Of a stretch of 27,379 nucleotides of DNA, positions 1 through 8,817 are shown piece by piece; the stretch's first letter is position 1; each line of letters begins with the position of its first letter. A program made the translations under genes and the position numbers. The stretch is from a virus: positions 1 through 27,379 of IMG/VR virus record IMGVR_UViG_3300030385_000917; one strand, written 5' to 3'. A model generated the notes under the pieces. The model was given only the letters and a program-made list of their open reading frames with translations, was not told where the DNA came from and searched no databases.

Positions 1-3000
1 ACAGTCACGGGAAGTGGAGCAGACAATCAGGTGGCTGTGTGGAGCAGTTCAAGTGCGATTGAAGGAACCAGCAGCCTTGTGTTTGATTCAACGGGACTTG
101 CAGTTACAGGCGACCTTACAGTTGACACGGATACTCTGTATGTGAACTCAAGCACCAACTACGTTAATATGGCTGGAGCGTCACAAGTAAGACTGACACT
201 CGGAAATGAAGGAACGGCTGGGAACAACGATTCAAACTGGATAAGGGGGAATGGCACTGCTTTAGGATTAAATTCTGCGGGAGGCGACATTGGTTTTGAA
301 GTCGGGGGTACGGCGGTTATGACCATCGACTCCAGCGGCAACGTCGGCATAGGCGGAACGCCAACAGCTGGCAAGCTTCATGTGTTCGGTTCTTCAGTGT
401 TTGATTCAGGTGCTGCAAATGAAGTTGCGACCTTTCAAAGTACAGATGGTAACGCACATATACAAATATCAGATAGTCTTGATAATGCATTCTTTGGTAC
501 GTCAGGTAATGTGGCATACATGGGTATGTCTAATACCACCGCAGCTGGTGCAAACCTTGTGGTTGATAGCGCAGGAAACGTCGGCATCGGGACGGCTGAT
601 CCGGATGGAACCCTTCATGTCCACACGGGTTCTGCCGGAACAATAACGCCCAATGCCAACTCAGACGATTTAATCGTGGAGAATAGTGGTGCTGGCGGGT
701 TATCTATACTGGCTCCCGATGCCAATAATTCAAATATAGTTTTCGGCTCACCGACAGACTCCAGTGGAGCGTTGGTGCGGTGGAATCACGACACCGCCAT
801 TTTTGAAATTGGTTCCACAATCTCTTCTGGCACAGGTCAAGTCTCAATTAAGGCAGGAAACAACGCGGAAGCAATGCGAATTGACTCCAGCGGTGACGTT
901 AAGATTGAGGAGAAGTTGGGAATTGGTACAACTCCCGCCTCCCATCCTTTGGAGATTTCCACGGCAACCAATGGGGTGGGAATTTCTCTGGTTAATTCAT
1001 CTACTCTCAGCGGAATCTCCCTAGTTCCAACCAACAGTGGTTGGGGAACAAAGACGCCTCTGTTTGACATGAATAATGTGACAACCACAACAGGCACACG
1101 GTTGATTGTTGCTGCTGCTGAAAGTGTAATTACGTTCAATGATATAAATGATAATGCAGATTTCCAATTTGGTACTCAAGCCACGAAGAAGTTAGTCATA
1201 AAAAGTGACGGAAACGTCGGCATCGGGACGGCTGGGCCAGCAGAGAGACTTCATATTGAAGATTTAAGAACTGCTTCAGCACCCGCATTAAGAATAACAA
1301 ACGACGCTCGGTCATGGAATCTAGCTTCTAGAGGAGACATAGCCACCGATCCTTTTGTAATCCGAGATGTTACGGGAGGTGTAAATGCCTTCACAATTGA
1401 GGGAGGTACTGGCAACGTCGGCATCGGGACGGCTGCGCCGGGTGATAAGCTAGAGGTAGCCATCAGCGGTGAGGACTACATTTCAGTTACCAGCGGAGGA
1501 ACTAACGTAACACGAATGGGCGACCTTCACGCGACGAACAAGATAGGTTGTGTAGAGGTTTTTAGTGGAGGCGTACTCGGAGCCAGACTGGTTGGAGACA
1601 CGGGCGACTCTTACGTTACGGGGCAATTCGGCATCGGGACGGCTGCGCCAGATGCAGGGTACAAACTGCACGTTCAAGATGATGCTGCCAATGCCAACGC
1701 GCTGATTGAGGCTGGTGCTGGCTATAATCTAGCTGCCCTAGACTTTAGAGGTAACGGGGTAACGCAAGGAGGTGTCGTTGGAGGGACAGACGGAACCAGT
1801 GGATATTTAGCATTTTCCACAAATAACGCTGGATCAATAGCTGAGAGGGTACGATTCGCTGCTAACGGCAACGTCGGCATCGGAGTCACTGATCCCGATC
1901 AGGCTCTTGAGATTGATGGCAGGTTGCATCTGTCCGAGGAGGCTGCACCGAGCGCACCCGCTGATGCTGATGGAGGAGTCCTCTACGCAAAGGTAGACGG
2001 TAGCGGGAATGCTAGGCCATACTGGATAGCAAACGGTGTTGCCGAAGTAGACTTATCCGCATCGGCTGGAACTTCCTACACGGCTGGGGACGGGCTGGAC
2101 TTGAGTGGCACAGAATTTAGTACCGACCTCAAGGCCAACGGCGGACTGGTGATTGAGTCCACGGAGCTGGCTATTGATCTGGCTGCAAGTTCTTTCACGA
2201 ATACACTTGCTAACGCGAGCCTTGCAAATAGTGCAGTCACGGTTGGCTCAACCTCAATCAGCCTCGGATCAACCGCAGCAACCATTGCTGGGTTAACATT
2301 GACGGCTCCTGCGTTAGGGACTCCCGCAAGTGGAGTGCTTACAAACTGCACAGGATTGCCCATCGCTGGTATCGCTGACGGCACGGATGGCGAATTGATA
2401 ACGTGGAACTCATCCGGCGTGGCGGCGGCGGTAGCTGTGGGAAGTGACACACACGTTCTGACTAGCAATGGTGCTGGTGCGGCCCCAACTTTTCAAGCTG
2501 CTTCTGGCGGCGGCGGAACTCCTTCTGGAATAGCAGGTGCAGTTCAGTTCTCTGACGGATCAGCGTTTGACAGTGATGCCGACAAACTCTTCTGGGATGA
2601 CACAAATAAGCGGTTAGGAATTGGTACAGACATACCTTCAGGTGCGCTCCACATTGAGGGCGGCGACTTTCTGTTCAACACCATTAGTCCCGCTGACCGT
2701 AACTTTACGGTGGCAACTGTAGGAGACGCGAACGCTATCTTTGTAGAGGGTAGCACTGGGCATGTGGGGATTTCAACGGGTTCACCCAGAACAGAATTAA
2801 CCGTGGAAGGCTCAATCACCCTGAAAGAGCTGGGAAGTGCCAGAGCTGACACTGCGGCTTACGGTCAGATTTGGTGTAAGTCCGCCACTCGCGGCACAGC
2901 GGCCTTTTTCACGGACGACATTGGAACCGATATACCGCTTAACACGGATGTCCTTACCATCAACATGGGGGGCATTACTGGCACGGGCGAGAAGGGGTAT

Positions 3001-3393
3001 CACTATTTCCCGAAGTCTTTCACGATACTAAAGATTTGGGTGACAGTTTTTGGGGCGAGTTCTTCGGGCGATTGGAAGTTTGATGTCTGGACTGATGAGG
3101 GTGCTGCCGACCCAACAGGGCTAGACCGATACAGTTCAATCCTGTGGGGGTCATACCACCCAGATGGTACATTTACTGACGAATTGATTGATCTCTATGT
3201 ATCGGAATACGTGTCAGGTAGTCAATCTGCAATGACTGGATTTGCGGCTACTGTTGGCGATGACGACACTGGATCGCAGGATTATTTTGCACTGGATTCT
3301 GACAATTTTTTGGTGGTCAACGCTACAACCGCTGGCAACGCATTGACGGATTGTAAGATGTATATTCAGGGTTTCTGGACAGGCACTTCTTAA
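1..3393 (+). CDS. Tail fibre / receptor-binding protein, 5' end cut by window edge
   Basis: The reading frame is open from base 1, so the GTG at 31 is probably internal and the gene starts left of the window. About 1130 residues are visible. The protein is built from repeats of the form G-N-V-G-I-G-T-x2-P-x4-L-H-V, with copies near residues 115, 193, 405, 472, 543, 624 and 872. This is a familiar pattern in phage tail fibres. A region near residues 750-830 carries the widespread fibre motif GTPASGVLTNCTGLP. The last 150 residues, from about 980, are non-repetitive and aromatic-rich, and are the likely receptor-binding or trimerisation end. It lies upstream of a small fibre-linked gene and the lysis cassette. 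The fold is expected to be a trimeric beta-rich shaft. The receptor cannot be inferred. Fibre identity is secure; host specificity is unknown. Confidence 0.88.
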   Translation, partial: TVTGSGADNQVAVWSSSSAIEGTSSLVFDSTGLAVTGDLTVDTDTLYVNSSTNYVNMAGASQVRLTLGNEGTAGNNDSNWIRGNGTALGLNSAGGDIGFEVGGTAVMTIDSSGNVGIGGTPTAGKLHVFGSSVFDSGAANEVATFQSTDGNAHIQISDSLDNAFFGTSGNVAYMGMSNTTAAGANLVVDSAGNVGIGTADPDGTLHVHTGSAGTITPNANSDDLIVENSGAGGLSILAPDANNSNIVFGSPTDSSGALVRWNHDTAIFEIGSTISSGTGQVSIKAGNNAEAMRIDSSGDVKIEEKLGIGTTPASHPLEISTATNGVGISLVNSSTLSGISLVPTNSGWGTKTPLFDMNNVTTTTGTRLIVAAAESVITFNDINDNADFQFGTQATKKLVIKSDGNVGIGTAGPAERLHIEDLRTASAPALRITNDARSWNLASRGDIATDPFVIRDVTGGVNAFTIEGGTGNVGIGTAAPGDKLEVAISGEDYISVTSGGTNVTRMGDLHATNKIGCVEVFSGGVLGARLVGDTGDSYVTGQFGIGTAAPDAGYKLHVQDDAANANALIEAGAGYNLAALDFRGNGVTQGGVVGGTDGTSGYLAFSTNNAGSIAERVRFAANGNVGIGVTDPDQALEIDGRLHLSEEAAPSAPADADGGVLYAKVDGSGNARPYWIANGVAEVDLSASAGTSYTAGDGLDLSGTEFSTDLKANGGLVIESTELAIDLAASSFTNTLANASLANSAVTVGSTSISLGSTAATIAGLTLTAPALGTPASGVLTNCTGLPIAGIADGTDGELITWNSSGVAAAVAVGSDTHVLTSNGAGAAPTFQAASGGGGTPSGIAGAVQFSDGSAFDSDADKLFWDDTNKRLGIGTDIPSGALHIEGGDFLFNTISPADRNFTVATVGDANAIFVEGSTGHVGISTGSPRTELTVEGSITLKELGSARADTAAYGQIWCKSATRGTAAFFTDDIGTDIPLNTDVLTINMGGITGTGEKGYHYFPKSFTILKIWVTVFGASSSGDWKFDVWTDEGAADPTGLDRYSSILWGSYHPDGTFTDELIDLYVSEYVSGSQSAMTGFAATVGDDDTGSQDYFALDSDNFLVVNATTAGNALTDCKMYIQGFWTGTS

Positions 3394-3412
3394 ACAACAA
3401 CAACAACAACAA
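3393..3412 (+). repeat. (AAC)6 microsatellite leader between two genes
   Basis: Six perfect AAC triplets plus two As fill nearly all the space between the fibre stop codon and the next ATG at 3416. No Shine-Dalgarno sequence is present there. An unstructured CAA-type leader can support ribosome entry, so it may replace the usual site. As a short tandem repeat it could also vary in length by slippage. Confidence 0.85.
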
Positions 3413-3415
3413 TTT

Positions 3416-3745
3416 ATGCCAAACACATACAACTGGAGCCGACTAGAGGCTCTTCAAAAGGACGAGGGCGATCTCAGCAATGTGGTCGTGGATTTAGTCT
3501 GCGGTATGACCGGAACAGACGGAGAATACAGTGCGTATATTGATACGATGCACAAGCTCTCCCCGCCTGATCCGGATAACTTCATTCCGTTTGAAGACTT
3601 GACAGAGGAATGGGCAATTGAAATTGCCAATACGGTAGCTGAGGAAAGGGGCTTTCAGGCGTCTCTGGATTCGCAGATTGCTGCGGCGAAGATAAGGCCG
3701 ACCAGCAAGCCATTCGCGTGGCAAGCTCCTGCACCGAGCGAATAA
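3416..3745 (+). CDS. Small tail-fibre-associated protein (DUF7936-like)
   Basis: This 109-residue protein starts with a YNWS motif at residues 5-8, has a central segment with GTDGEYSAY, and then a PF-DLTEEWAI segment. It ends in a Pro-rich tail (FAWQAPAPSE). The arrangement resembles a small conserved phage family that I recall as DUF7936, usually found beside tail fibre genes in marine phages. That assignment is from memory. No catalytic motif, signal peptide or membrane segment is visible. The start is the only reasonable ATG, but it has no Shine-Dalgarno sequence and follows a CAA repeat. A fibre chaperone or accessory structural role would fit the position but is inference. Confidence 0.8.
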   Translation: MPNTYNWSRLEALQKDEGDLSNVVVDLVCGMTGTDGEYSAYIDTMHKLSPPDPDNFIPFEDLTEEWAIEIANTVAEERGFQASLDSQIAAAKIRPTSKPFAWQAPAPSE

Positions 3746-3771
3746 TTTCAGGATGAGTAGGGTGGATGCAG

Positions 3772-3930
3772 ATGGATGACATGAGTGAATATCTCAAGAT
3801 GTTCGGGGTGAACGGCGGAGTGTTAGCCGCAGTCAGCCTGACTGACCTTGAGTTGGTGTTAAAGATACTGCTGCTTGCCATGACTTGTGTGTGGACAGCG
3901 GTTAAGATTGCTAAACTACTAAAAGAATAA
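3772..3930 (+). CDS. Small single-span membrane protein, holin-cassette
   Basis: This 52-residue ORF has one hydrophobic helix near residues 28-45 (LVLKILLLAMTCVWTAVKIA), followed by a lysine-containing end. The chosen ATG is preceded by AGGGTGG at workable spacing. An in-frame ATG six bases earlier (3766) is possible but lies too close to that site. The stop codon overlaps the start of the next gene (TAATG), so the two are probably translationally coupled. Size and topology resemble T7 gp17.5-type holins, and a two-helix holin-like protein follows, so it is probably part of the lysis cassette. Which of the two is the holin cannot be decided from sequence. Confidence 0.72.
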   Translation: MDDMSEYLKMFGVNGGVLAAVSLTDLELVLKILLLAMTCVWTAVKIAKLLKE

Positions 3931-4127
3931 TGAAAGAAAAGCTTAAATCACGAAAACTGTGGGTTGCACTCGGAGGGCTTTTGCTCGTTGTGGCAACTGA
4001 CTGGCTGAACCTGACGCCGGAAGTGGCAGAGCGCGTAATAGGCGCAGTGGTCATAATTGTCCCTGCGTACATTGGCGGTCAGGGAATCGTGGATGCGATG
4101 AAGGAATATGCCACGAAGAAGAAATGA
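3930..4127 (+). CDS. Putative holin, two transmembrane segments
   Basis: This 65-residue protein has a very basic N-terminus (MKEKLKSRK), a first hydrophobic helix at about residues 10-23, a short polar turn (DWLNLTPEVAER), a second helix at about 37-52 and a lysine-rich tail ending in KKK. This is the layout of class II-like phage holins, which form the membrane lesion that releases endolysin. It overlaps the previous stop by one base and the next gene start by four bases. The predicted endolysin is not adjacent: it lies on the other strand near 26.1-26.5 kb. Holin function rests on topology and neighbours only. Confidence 0.7.
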   Translation: MKEKLKSRKLWVALGGLLLVVATDWLNLTPEVAERVIGAVVIIVPAYIGGQGIVDAMKEYATKKK

Positions 4128-4348
4128 TTCTGGAGGCGTTGAAGGGTTTAGCGGCCCTACCGAAACTGGTGGAAGCCGTGGAAAGGATTGGAGATAAGCT
4201 GGATGATAAGGCAGCGATGGAACGGTTGGGGGAAAAGCGTGATCGCAACCGTGCTGCTATTGACGGGGTGCTTCTCACCGCGCCTGGACAACGGGGAGAG
4301 GATGATAGCTCACCCGCAGTTTCAGGCGGCGACGATAGCGGCTCCTGA
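4124..4348 (+). CDS. Small amphipathic lysis-cassette protein, hosts an overlapping gene
   Basis: This 74-residue ORF begins ATGA, overlapping the holin-like stop. Its first half is amphipathic helix (ILEALKGLAALPKLVEAVER), and the second half is charged and then Gly/Ser/Asp-rich. I see no membrane segment, so it does not look like a classical inner-membrane spanin, although its position and the lipoprotein encoded out of frame inside it resemble an Rz/Rz1 arrangement. Similar short LPKLVEA-type proteins occur downstream of holins in phages, with no function that I know of. The low-complexity SPAVSGGDDSGS tail may be a product of the constraint imposed by the overlapping frame. Confidence 0.65.
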   Translation: MILEALKGLAALPKLVEAVERIGDKLDDKAAMERLGEKRDRNRAAIDGVLLTAPGQRGEDDSSPAVSGGDDSGS

Positions 4349-4412
4349 CTGGGTGAGGGAAGCATTGGACACCATTGCGGAGCTTGAAGTAGAGATAGAA
4401 AGAGGAAATTGA
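4203..4412 (+). CDS. Overlapping-frame lipoprotein, candidate outer-membrane spanin (Rz1-like)
   Basis: This 69-residue protein is read in a different frame from the 4124 gene and overlaps it over about 145 bases. Its N-terminus has basic residues (RQRWNGWGK), a hydrophobic stretch (SVIATVLLL) and a textbook lipobox LLTGC with the modified Cys at residue 23. It should be exported and lipidated. The mature part is about 46 residues, with an acidic helical end (ALDTIAELEVEIERG). The chosen ATG has GGAG nine bases upstream; a TTG at 4188 is an alternative. Placement after a holin and partial embedding in another gene is the classic o-spanin pattern, which implies a Gram-negative host. No clear inner-membrane spanin partner is seen, so the spanin role is inferred. 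Confidence 0.7.
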   Translation: MIRQRWNGWGKSVIATVLLLTGCFSPRLDNGERMIAHPQFQAATIAAPDWVREALDTIAELEVEIERGN

Positions 4413-4413
4413 T

Positions 4414-5721
4414 ATGGCAACATTAACAGGACAGACGGTAGCCTCGACTTACGATCTTCTGCTGAAGGTTGCTGCAACGGGGATAGACCCCAGCACTCCC
4501 CGCACCATTCAGGATGGCACGGCGAATAACTCCGCATTAAAGCTGGCTGGGGCATCGGTTCAGATCAAGCAATCAGATGACTCTTCCGCGACCCTTGAGG
4601 TGACGGGGGTATCCACGCTTACCGGGGCGGTTACTGCGACTGGCGGTGTGGTGGGAGATTTGACGGGGAATGCGGATACGGCGACAAAGGCTTACGTTAC
4701 TGACAACGAATCCACCAATGAAGAGAACCTGATTTCATTTGTAGCCGATGCAGCGACAGCCAGCGGGAATCACGGGCTGGAGATGGACGGCAACCTTACT
4801 TACAACCCATCCACGGGAACCATCACAGCCACGGCAGTTGCGAGCGCACTAACAGGAAATGTTGCTGGAAATGTTACTGGAAACGTAACTGGGAGTTCGG
4901 GAAGTTGTACGGGGAACTCCGCAACGGCCACAGCTCTTGCTGCTACTGGGAACATAGCGATGACGGGTGATGTGGCGTGGAACGTGGATTTCAGTGGGTC
5001 AGGTGTAACGGCTGCGGGGACTATACAGGCCAACGCAGTAGACCTGTCGATGTTGGAAGATGGCACTCAAGGAGATGTACTTTATTATGGCGCAAGCGGC
5101 GCACCAGCGAGATTGGCCGCTGGGACGGCTGGGCAAGTTCTTGAGAGTGGTGGTGCTGCGGCGAATCCGAGTTGGGCTGACAGAGTAAGGGGGATTGACA
5201 CTTTTGAGTCTGACGGAACATTTACTGTCCCGGCCACTGTCACGGCAGTCAAGGTGACGGTTGTTGGTGGCGGGGGCGGGGGGATGGAGGATTCTAATGC
5301 TGGAACTAAGATGGGAGGAGGTGCTGGTGGCGCAGCAATCAAGGCTATTACCGGACTCACTCCCGGTGCGGACATCACTGTTGTCGTGGGTGCGGGGGGT
5401 GCTGTCAATGTCGCAGGTGGCGATTCAAATTTCGGCGGCTATTGCTCTGCAACAGGTGGCGAGCAAGGAGGGAGCAGTGTGGCCTATGGTGGAGGCGGTG
5501 CGGGTGCTTCAGGGGACACTAACTTTACCGGAGAGTCGGGCTTAATGTCGAGCGCAGGAGGCTCAGGTGGAGGCTCAATATTCGGAGGCGGAGGGAGATG
5601 GCGAGTCTTAAGCTCTTATGGGGTAGAGGGAAACGCCACAACATACGGCGGCGGCGGTGCTGGCGGGCAAAGCACAGTGTACGGAGTCGGATTTGACGGA
5701 GTGGTTATCGTGGAATACTAG
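4414..5721 (+). CDS. Second tail fibre / adhesin with glycine-rich tip
   Basis: This protein has 435 residues. An AGAGGAAA site precedes the ATG. The N-terminal 80 residues contain a STPRTIQDGTANNSALKLA stretch typical of phage fibre shafts. Residues 140-200 carry short G-N-V-T/A repeats (LTGNVAGNVTGNVTG) and an SGSCTGNSATAT motif seen in many fibres. From about residue 265 a module begins with FESDGTFTVPATVTAVKVTVVG. It then becomes glycine-rich to the end, with runs such as GGGGGG and YGGGGAG. Glycine-rich ends of this kind are used as receptor-recognition tips, as in T-even gp38-type adhesins. The end VVIVEY is typical of this domain. It is probably a minor fibre or tip protein alongside the large fibre upstream. 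Confidence 0.85.
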   Translation: MATLTGQTVASTYDLLLKVAATGIDPSTPRTIQDGTANNSALKLAGASVQIKQSDDSSATLEVTGVSTLTGAVTATGGVVGDLTGNADTATKAYVTDNESTNEENLISFVADAATASGNHGLEMDGNLTYNPSTGTITATAVASALTGNVAGNVTGNVTGSSGSCTGNSATATALAATGNIAMTGDVAWNVDFSGSGVTAAGTIQANAVDLSMLEDGTQGDVLYYGASGAPARLAAGTAGQVLESGGAAANPSWADRVRGIDTFESDGTFTVPATVTAVKVTVVGGGGGGMEDSNAGTKMGGGAGGAAIKAITGLTPGADITVVVGAGGAVNVAGGDSNFGGYCSATGGEQGGSSVAYGGGGAGASGDTNFTGESGLMSSAGGSGGGSIFGGGGRWRVLSSYGVEGNATTYGGGGAGGQSTVYGVGFDGVVIVEY

Positions 5722-5730
5722 GAGTGAAAT

Positions 5731-6474
5731 ATGACATTAACTGAATTAGCAGACTTTGTTACCACGAAACTTTCCGACACCACCTCGGACTCGGTAGCGG
5801 TGTGCAAGGATTTTGTTAACCGCCGTTACCAGATGATATGGGACTCCGGCCTATGGACTGAGACAATGGGTGTGGCGAGCAAGGCGGTAGCGGCTGAGGA
5901 CACTGAGATCACGTTGGACGGTGTTCCAACCATTACATTTTACCAATCCTCATCCGCACCAACCACCTTCATAGATTTCCCCGTTGCCTTGAAGTTTACG
6001 AAGACAGGCAAGGATGACGGGTTGATGTTGCTCAATGATAGCTGGATGACGTTCTTCCAGATAGACCCGAATGTGTGGGAGAACATCTCCACTCGCAGGT
6101 CTACCCCGACAAACTTCATTAACCTGCCGAAGGACGCAAGCGGGTTCTGCCGAATCAAGCCTGTGCCTGTTCCGAAAGATGCCGGGTCAGTGTTCGTGTT
6201 GGGCAAACTGAAGTGGGTGGAACTGGGGGACTCGGACACGCCAGCCTTGAACGGGATAGACAATGCGTTGCTGGCGTTTGTAGAGGGAGATATGCTGGAG
6301 AGGTCGAGGCAGTACAGCAAGGCGCAGATCAAGTTTACTGAGGCGGCATCTCACATTCAGATAATGAGGGACATGGAGAAGGGTCAGAGACAGTCGATCA
6401 GCAGGATAATCCCCTACGTATATAGTCAGTACGACTTCAGGGCGACAACAGCAGACTTCGGGCCTAAGAGCTAA
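5731..6474 (+). CDS. Head-tail adaptor / tail tubular protein A-like (T7 gp11 position)
   Basis: This protein has 247 residues. A clean AGGAGTGAAAT precedes the ATG. The N-terminus is helical with CKDFVNRRYQMIWDSGLW, the pattern of podovirus adaptor proteins that dock on the portal and start the tail. A central beta-rich part (residues 60-170) is followed by a C-terminal helical segment rich in Arg/Lys/Gln (ERSRQYSKAQIKFTEAASHI). The next gene is the predicted nozzle, which matches the gp11-gp12 order of T7-like phages. The stop overlaps the next start (TAATG). The assignment uses family pattern and gene order; sequence identity to T7 gp11 itself would be low. Confidence 0.7.
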   Translation: MTLTELADFVTTKLSDTTSDSVAVCKDFVNRRYQMIWDSGLWTETMGVASKAVAAEDTEITLDGVPTITFYQSSSAPTTFIDFPVALKFTKTGKDDGLMLLNDSWMTFFQIDPNVWENISTRRSTPTNFINLPKDASGFCRIKPVPVPKDAGSVFVLGKLKWVELGDSDTPALNGIDNALLAFVEGDMLERSRQYSKAQIKFTEAASHIQIMRDMEKGQRQSISRIIPYVYSQYDFRATTADFGPKS

Positions 6475-8408
6475 TGCCACAACTGGAAAACAATTTAACT
6501 GATGACCCCATCGCACTGGATGGTGATGTCAGCTTTTCGGGTGGTCAAGCGAGCAACGTCCGCAAGAACGTCATAGCGGAGGGAGCGTTTGATATAGGCA
6601 AGAACGTGGACTTTGACACGTTCGGCAATGCGACAACCCGACGGGGAGTGTCACAGTTACTGGGCGATACGCTGGATGCAGTCTGGAACGAGATGACAGA
6701 CGACACGGATGTAACCGGGGATCGGTGGGAAGACGTTGGTGAGGAGTGGAGTTCAACTCTTGTTGGCCCGATCATTAGTGTGGCTTATTATGACACGCCT
6801 TCGGCAGAGCAGATGATTCTTGCGAACCACGATACGACTGCCGGAACCAGAAAGATAAAGTACGTCAGCGAGACTGGGTCGATTGCTGACACGGGAGGAA
6901 CCTTTGACTCAACAGCCACAGCCGTTTACTTCGCGCAACTGGTTGACCGGATGTACTTCTGTGATGGCGTCGGGAACCTGCAATACGTTGACTCGGCTTC
7001 CGCAGCCCAGACGATTACGGCTGGGACAATATCGAGCATTGAGATAACTGAGCAGGGGTTGGGCTACGAGGCTGTCCCTGCGATTACGTTCAGCAGTGGA
7101 GCCGCAGCGGCAACGGCGAGGCTGGGGTACGGCGGGAGGGTGATTGACGCTGTGGTTGACACTCCCAGCAGTGGGTATAGTGCGACTACACCTCCGACCA
7201 TAGCATTCGCAGCCGGATCAGCTGATCCAACGGCAACGGGAATAGCCCATCTATCTCAGACACCCTCTAAGCCGAAACTTTTAATCAGTCACTCCAACCG
7301 ACTTTTCTGCACGAGCGCAAATACGTCCGTGCCACCGGACACTTTATATTCGTCAGACGTACTTGACGGCGAGTCGTGGGACCTGCTGGGGAACAGTATC
7401 AGGGTGGGATCAGGTGATGGTGACCCGATCACTGCACTGCTGCCGTGGTTTGAGTTCAGGATACTGGTCTTCAAGGAGCGTAGCGTGTGGAGTGTGGACG
7501 CCAACCCAGCGCAGGATGTTGCCGATTGGGAGATCAAGCTAATCAATAACCGGACGGGTTGTGTGGCTCACCAGACAGCACAGCAGGTGGGGCCGGATGT
7601 GTTCTTCCTTTCCCGTGATGGCGTGAGGAGTCTCTCGACCATTGAGGCGGGAGCGCAGACGGACATTTCCTCGCCCATTTCATCCCCGATCAACGATTAC
7701 ATTGAGCGCATTAACAAGACGCACATAAGCAAGTCTTGCGCGGTGTATTATCGGAATCGTTATATGCTTTCAGTAGCATTGGACTCGGCTACTGACCCGG
7801 ACACTACGCTGGTCTTCAATGCCGAGCAGAAATCGTGGAGCGGCTTCTGGGTAGGCTGGGAGCCTCGCAGTTTTGCGGTGACAGCTTTCAGCGGGAACAT
7901 CAGGCTCCAGTTCGGGGACAACTGTGGCAAACTTTATACGTGGCTGGACTATGTGGCTGAGAGTTCGGCCACGGAATCTGAGTATCGGGATCAGACAGAT
8001 GATTATGCTACGACACTCCTGAGTCGCGCCTACAATTTCAAGGAGATTTATGCTGATAAGCTGGGTTATCAGGTTGAGTTCGATGTGGATAATCGGTTCA
8101 GCAATGAACAGCTGGTGAGCTTCTTCTATTTAAGGGATATGGAGGGGATAAACAACGGCCTCCTGCTAGAGACGGGAGACGCGATGCTGACTGAGAGTGA
8201 GAAACTGTTGCAATCGGATGTGTTGGGGACTCTGGAGAGGAACGTAGCTGTCCCGGCTAGGGACACGCACTTCACAAGGGCATATAATATGCTCAGTCGT
8301 GGTAAATTTAAGGAGATGCAGTACATGGCGACCACCGACGCCGGGAAACTCTCATTACACGCAGTCAAGTCGAGTGCGTTTGCTGATACAATCGATCCGC
8401 AACGATGA
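6474..8408 (+). CDS. Tail nozzle / tail tubular protein B-like (T7 gp12 position)
   Basis: This protein has 644 residues. It begins with a segment (residues 15-60) containing SGGQASNVRKN and NATTRRGVSQL, the usual opening of podovirus nozzle or tail-stabilising proteins. Beta-propeller-like sequence follows, with repeated strands such as LPWFEFRILVFKERSVW, DVFFLSRDGVRSL and RYMLSVALD. Residues 185-250 contain two related ITFSSGAA / IAFAAGS units. No enzyme motif is visible. It forms the distal tube through which DNA leaves the virion. Overlaps of one base upstream and four bases downstream (ATGA) indicate tight coupling in the late operon. Confidence 0.75.
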   Translation: MPQLENNLTDDPIALDGDVSFSGGQASNVRKNVIAEGAFDIGKNVDFDTFGNATTRRGVSQLLGDTLDAVWNEMTDDTDVTGDRWEDVGEEWSSTLVGPIISVAYYDTPSAEQMILANHDTTAGTRKIKYVSETGSIADTGGTFDSTATAVYFAQLVDRMYFCDGVGNLQYVDSASAAQTITAGTISSIEITEQGLGYEAVPAITFSSGAAAATARLGYGGRVIDAVVDTPSSGYSATTPPTIAFAAGSADPTATGIAHLSQTPSKPKLLISHSNRLFCTSANTSVPPDTLYSSDVLDGESWDLLGNSIRVGSGDGDPITALLPWFEFRILVFKERSVWSVDANPAQDVADWEIKLINNRTGCVAHQTAQQVGPDVFFLSRDGVRSLSTIEAGAQTDISSPISSPINDYIERINKTHISKSCAVYYRNRYMLSVALDSATDPDTTLVFNAEQKSWSGFWVGWEPRSFAVTAFSGNIRLQFGDNCGKLYTWLDYVAESSATESEYRDQTDDYATTLLSRAYNFKEIYADKLGYQVEFDVDNRFSNEQLVSFFYLRDMEGINNGLLLETGDAMLTESEKLLQSDVLGTLERNVAVPARDTHFTRAYNMLSRGKFKEMQYMATTDAGKLSLHAVKSSAFADTIDPQR

Positions 8409-8815
8409 GAACATTCCCTAGAACAACCGTAGAGATGGCTGACCTGATCGGGGATAAGCTGGACTTTTGTAGGGAGTGGGGTCGGGAACGTCTATTGGAG
8501 TGGGTACAGTGGTTTGTCGATAATGACCGATACTACGCCGTGGCAAAGGGTGACGAGCTGGTGGGAGTGGCTTTTGTGAGGTTCGTGGACAATGAAGAGG
8601 ATTGCCATGAGCATTATCGGGATACGGAAGGGCCGATATGTTATGTTGAGATGACAGTATGCGACCACCCCGATGCGATAAGGGCTCTATACCGAATGAT
8701 ATGGAATCATCTGGGAAAGAATGCTGAGAAGGTGGCGTGGGTACGTCATAAGTACGGGGGAAGAGTTACGTTAGTTGACATGAACACGGCTAAACGCCGA
8801 TTGATGAGGAATTAG
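8405..8815 (+). CDS. GNAT-fold protein, T7 gp13-like position
   Basis: This protein has 136 residues and starts with ATGA overlapping the nozzle stop. It looks like a small GNAT acetyltransferase fold: helices at residues 8-40, then paired strands YYAVAKGDELVGVAFVRFV at about 39-57, a strand ICYVEMTVCD at about 76-85, and a helix IRALYRMIWNHLG where acetyl-CoA-binding GNATs place theirs. T7 gp13, found between nozzle and internal core genes and needed for virion assembly, has a GNAT-like sequence too, so gene order supports the call. The pyrophosphate-loop signature (RxxGxG/A) is not clearly present, so catalytic activity is doubtful. Confidence 0.6.
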   Translation: MRTFPRTTVEMADLIGDKLDFCREWGRERLLEWVQWFVDNDRYYAVAKGDELVGVAFVRFVDNEEDCHEHYRDTEGPICYVEMTVCDHPDAIRALYRMIWNHLGKNAEKVAWVRHKYGGRVTLVDMNTAKRRLMRN

Positions 8816-8817
8816 TT

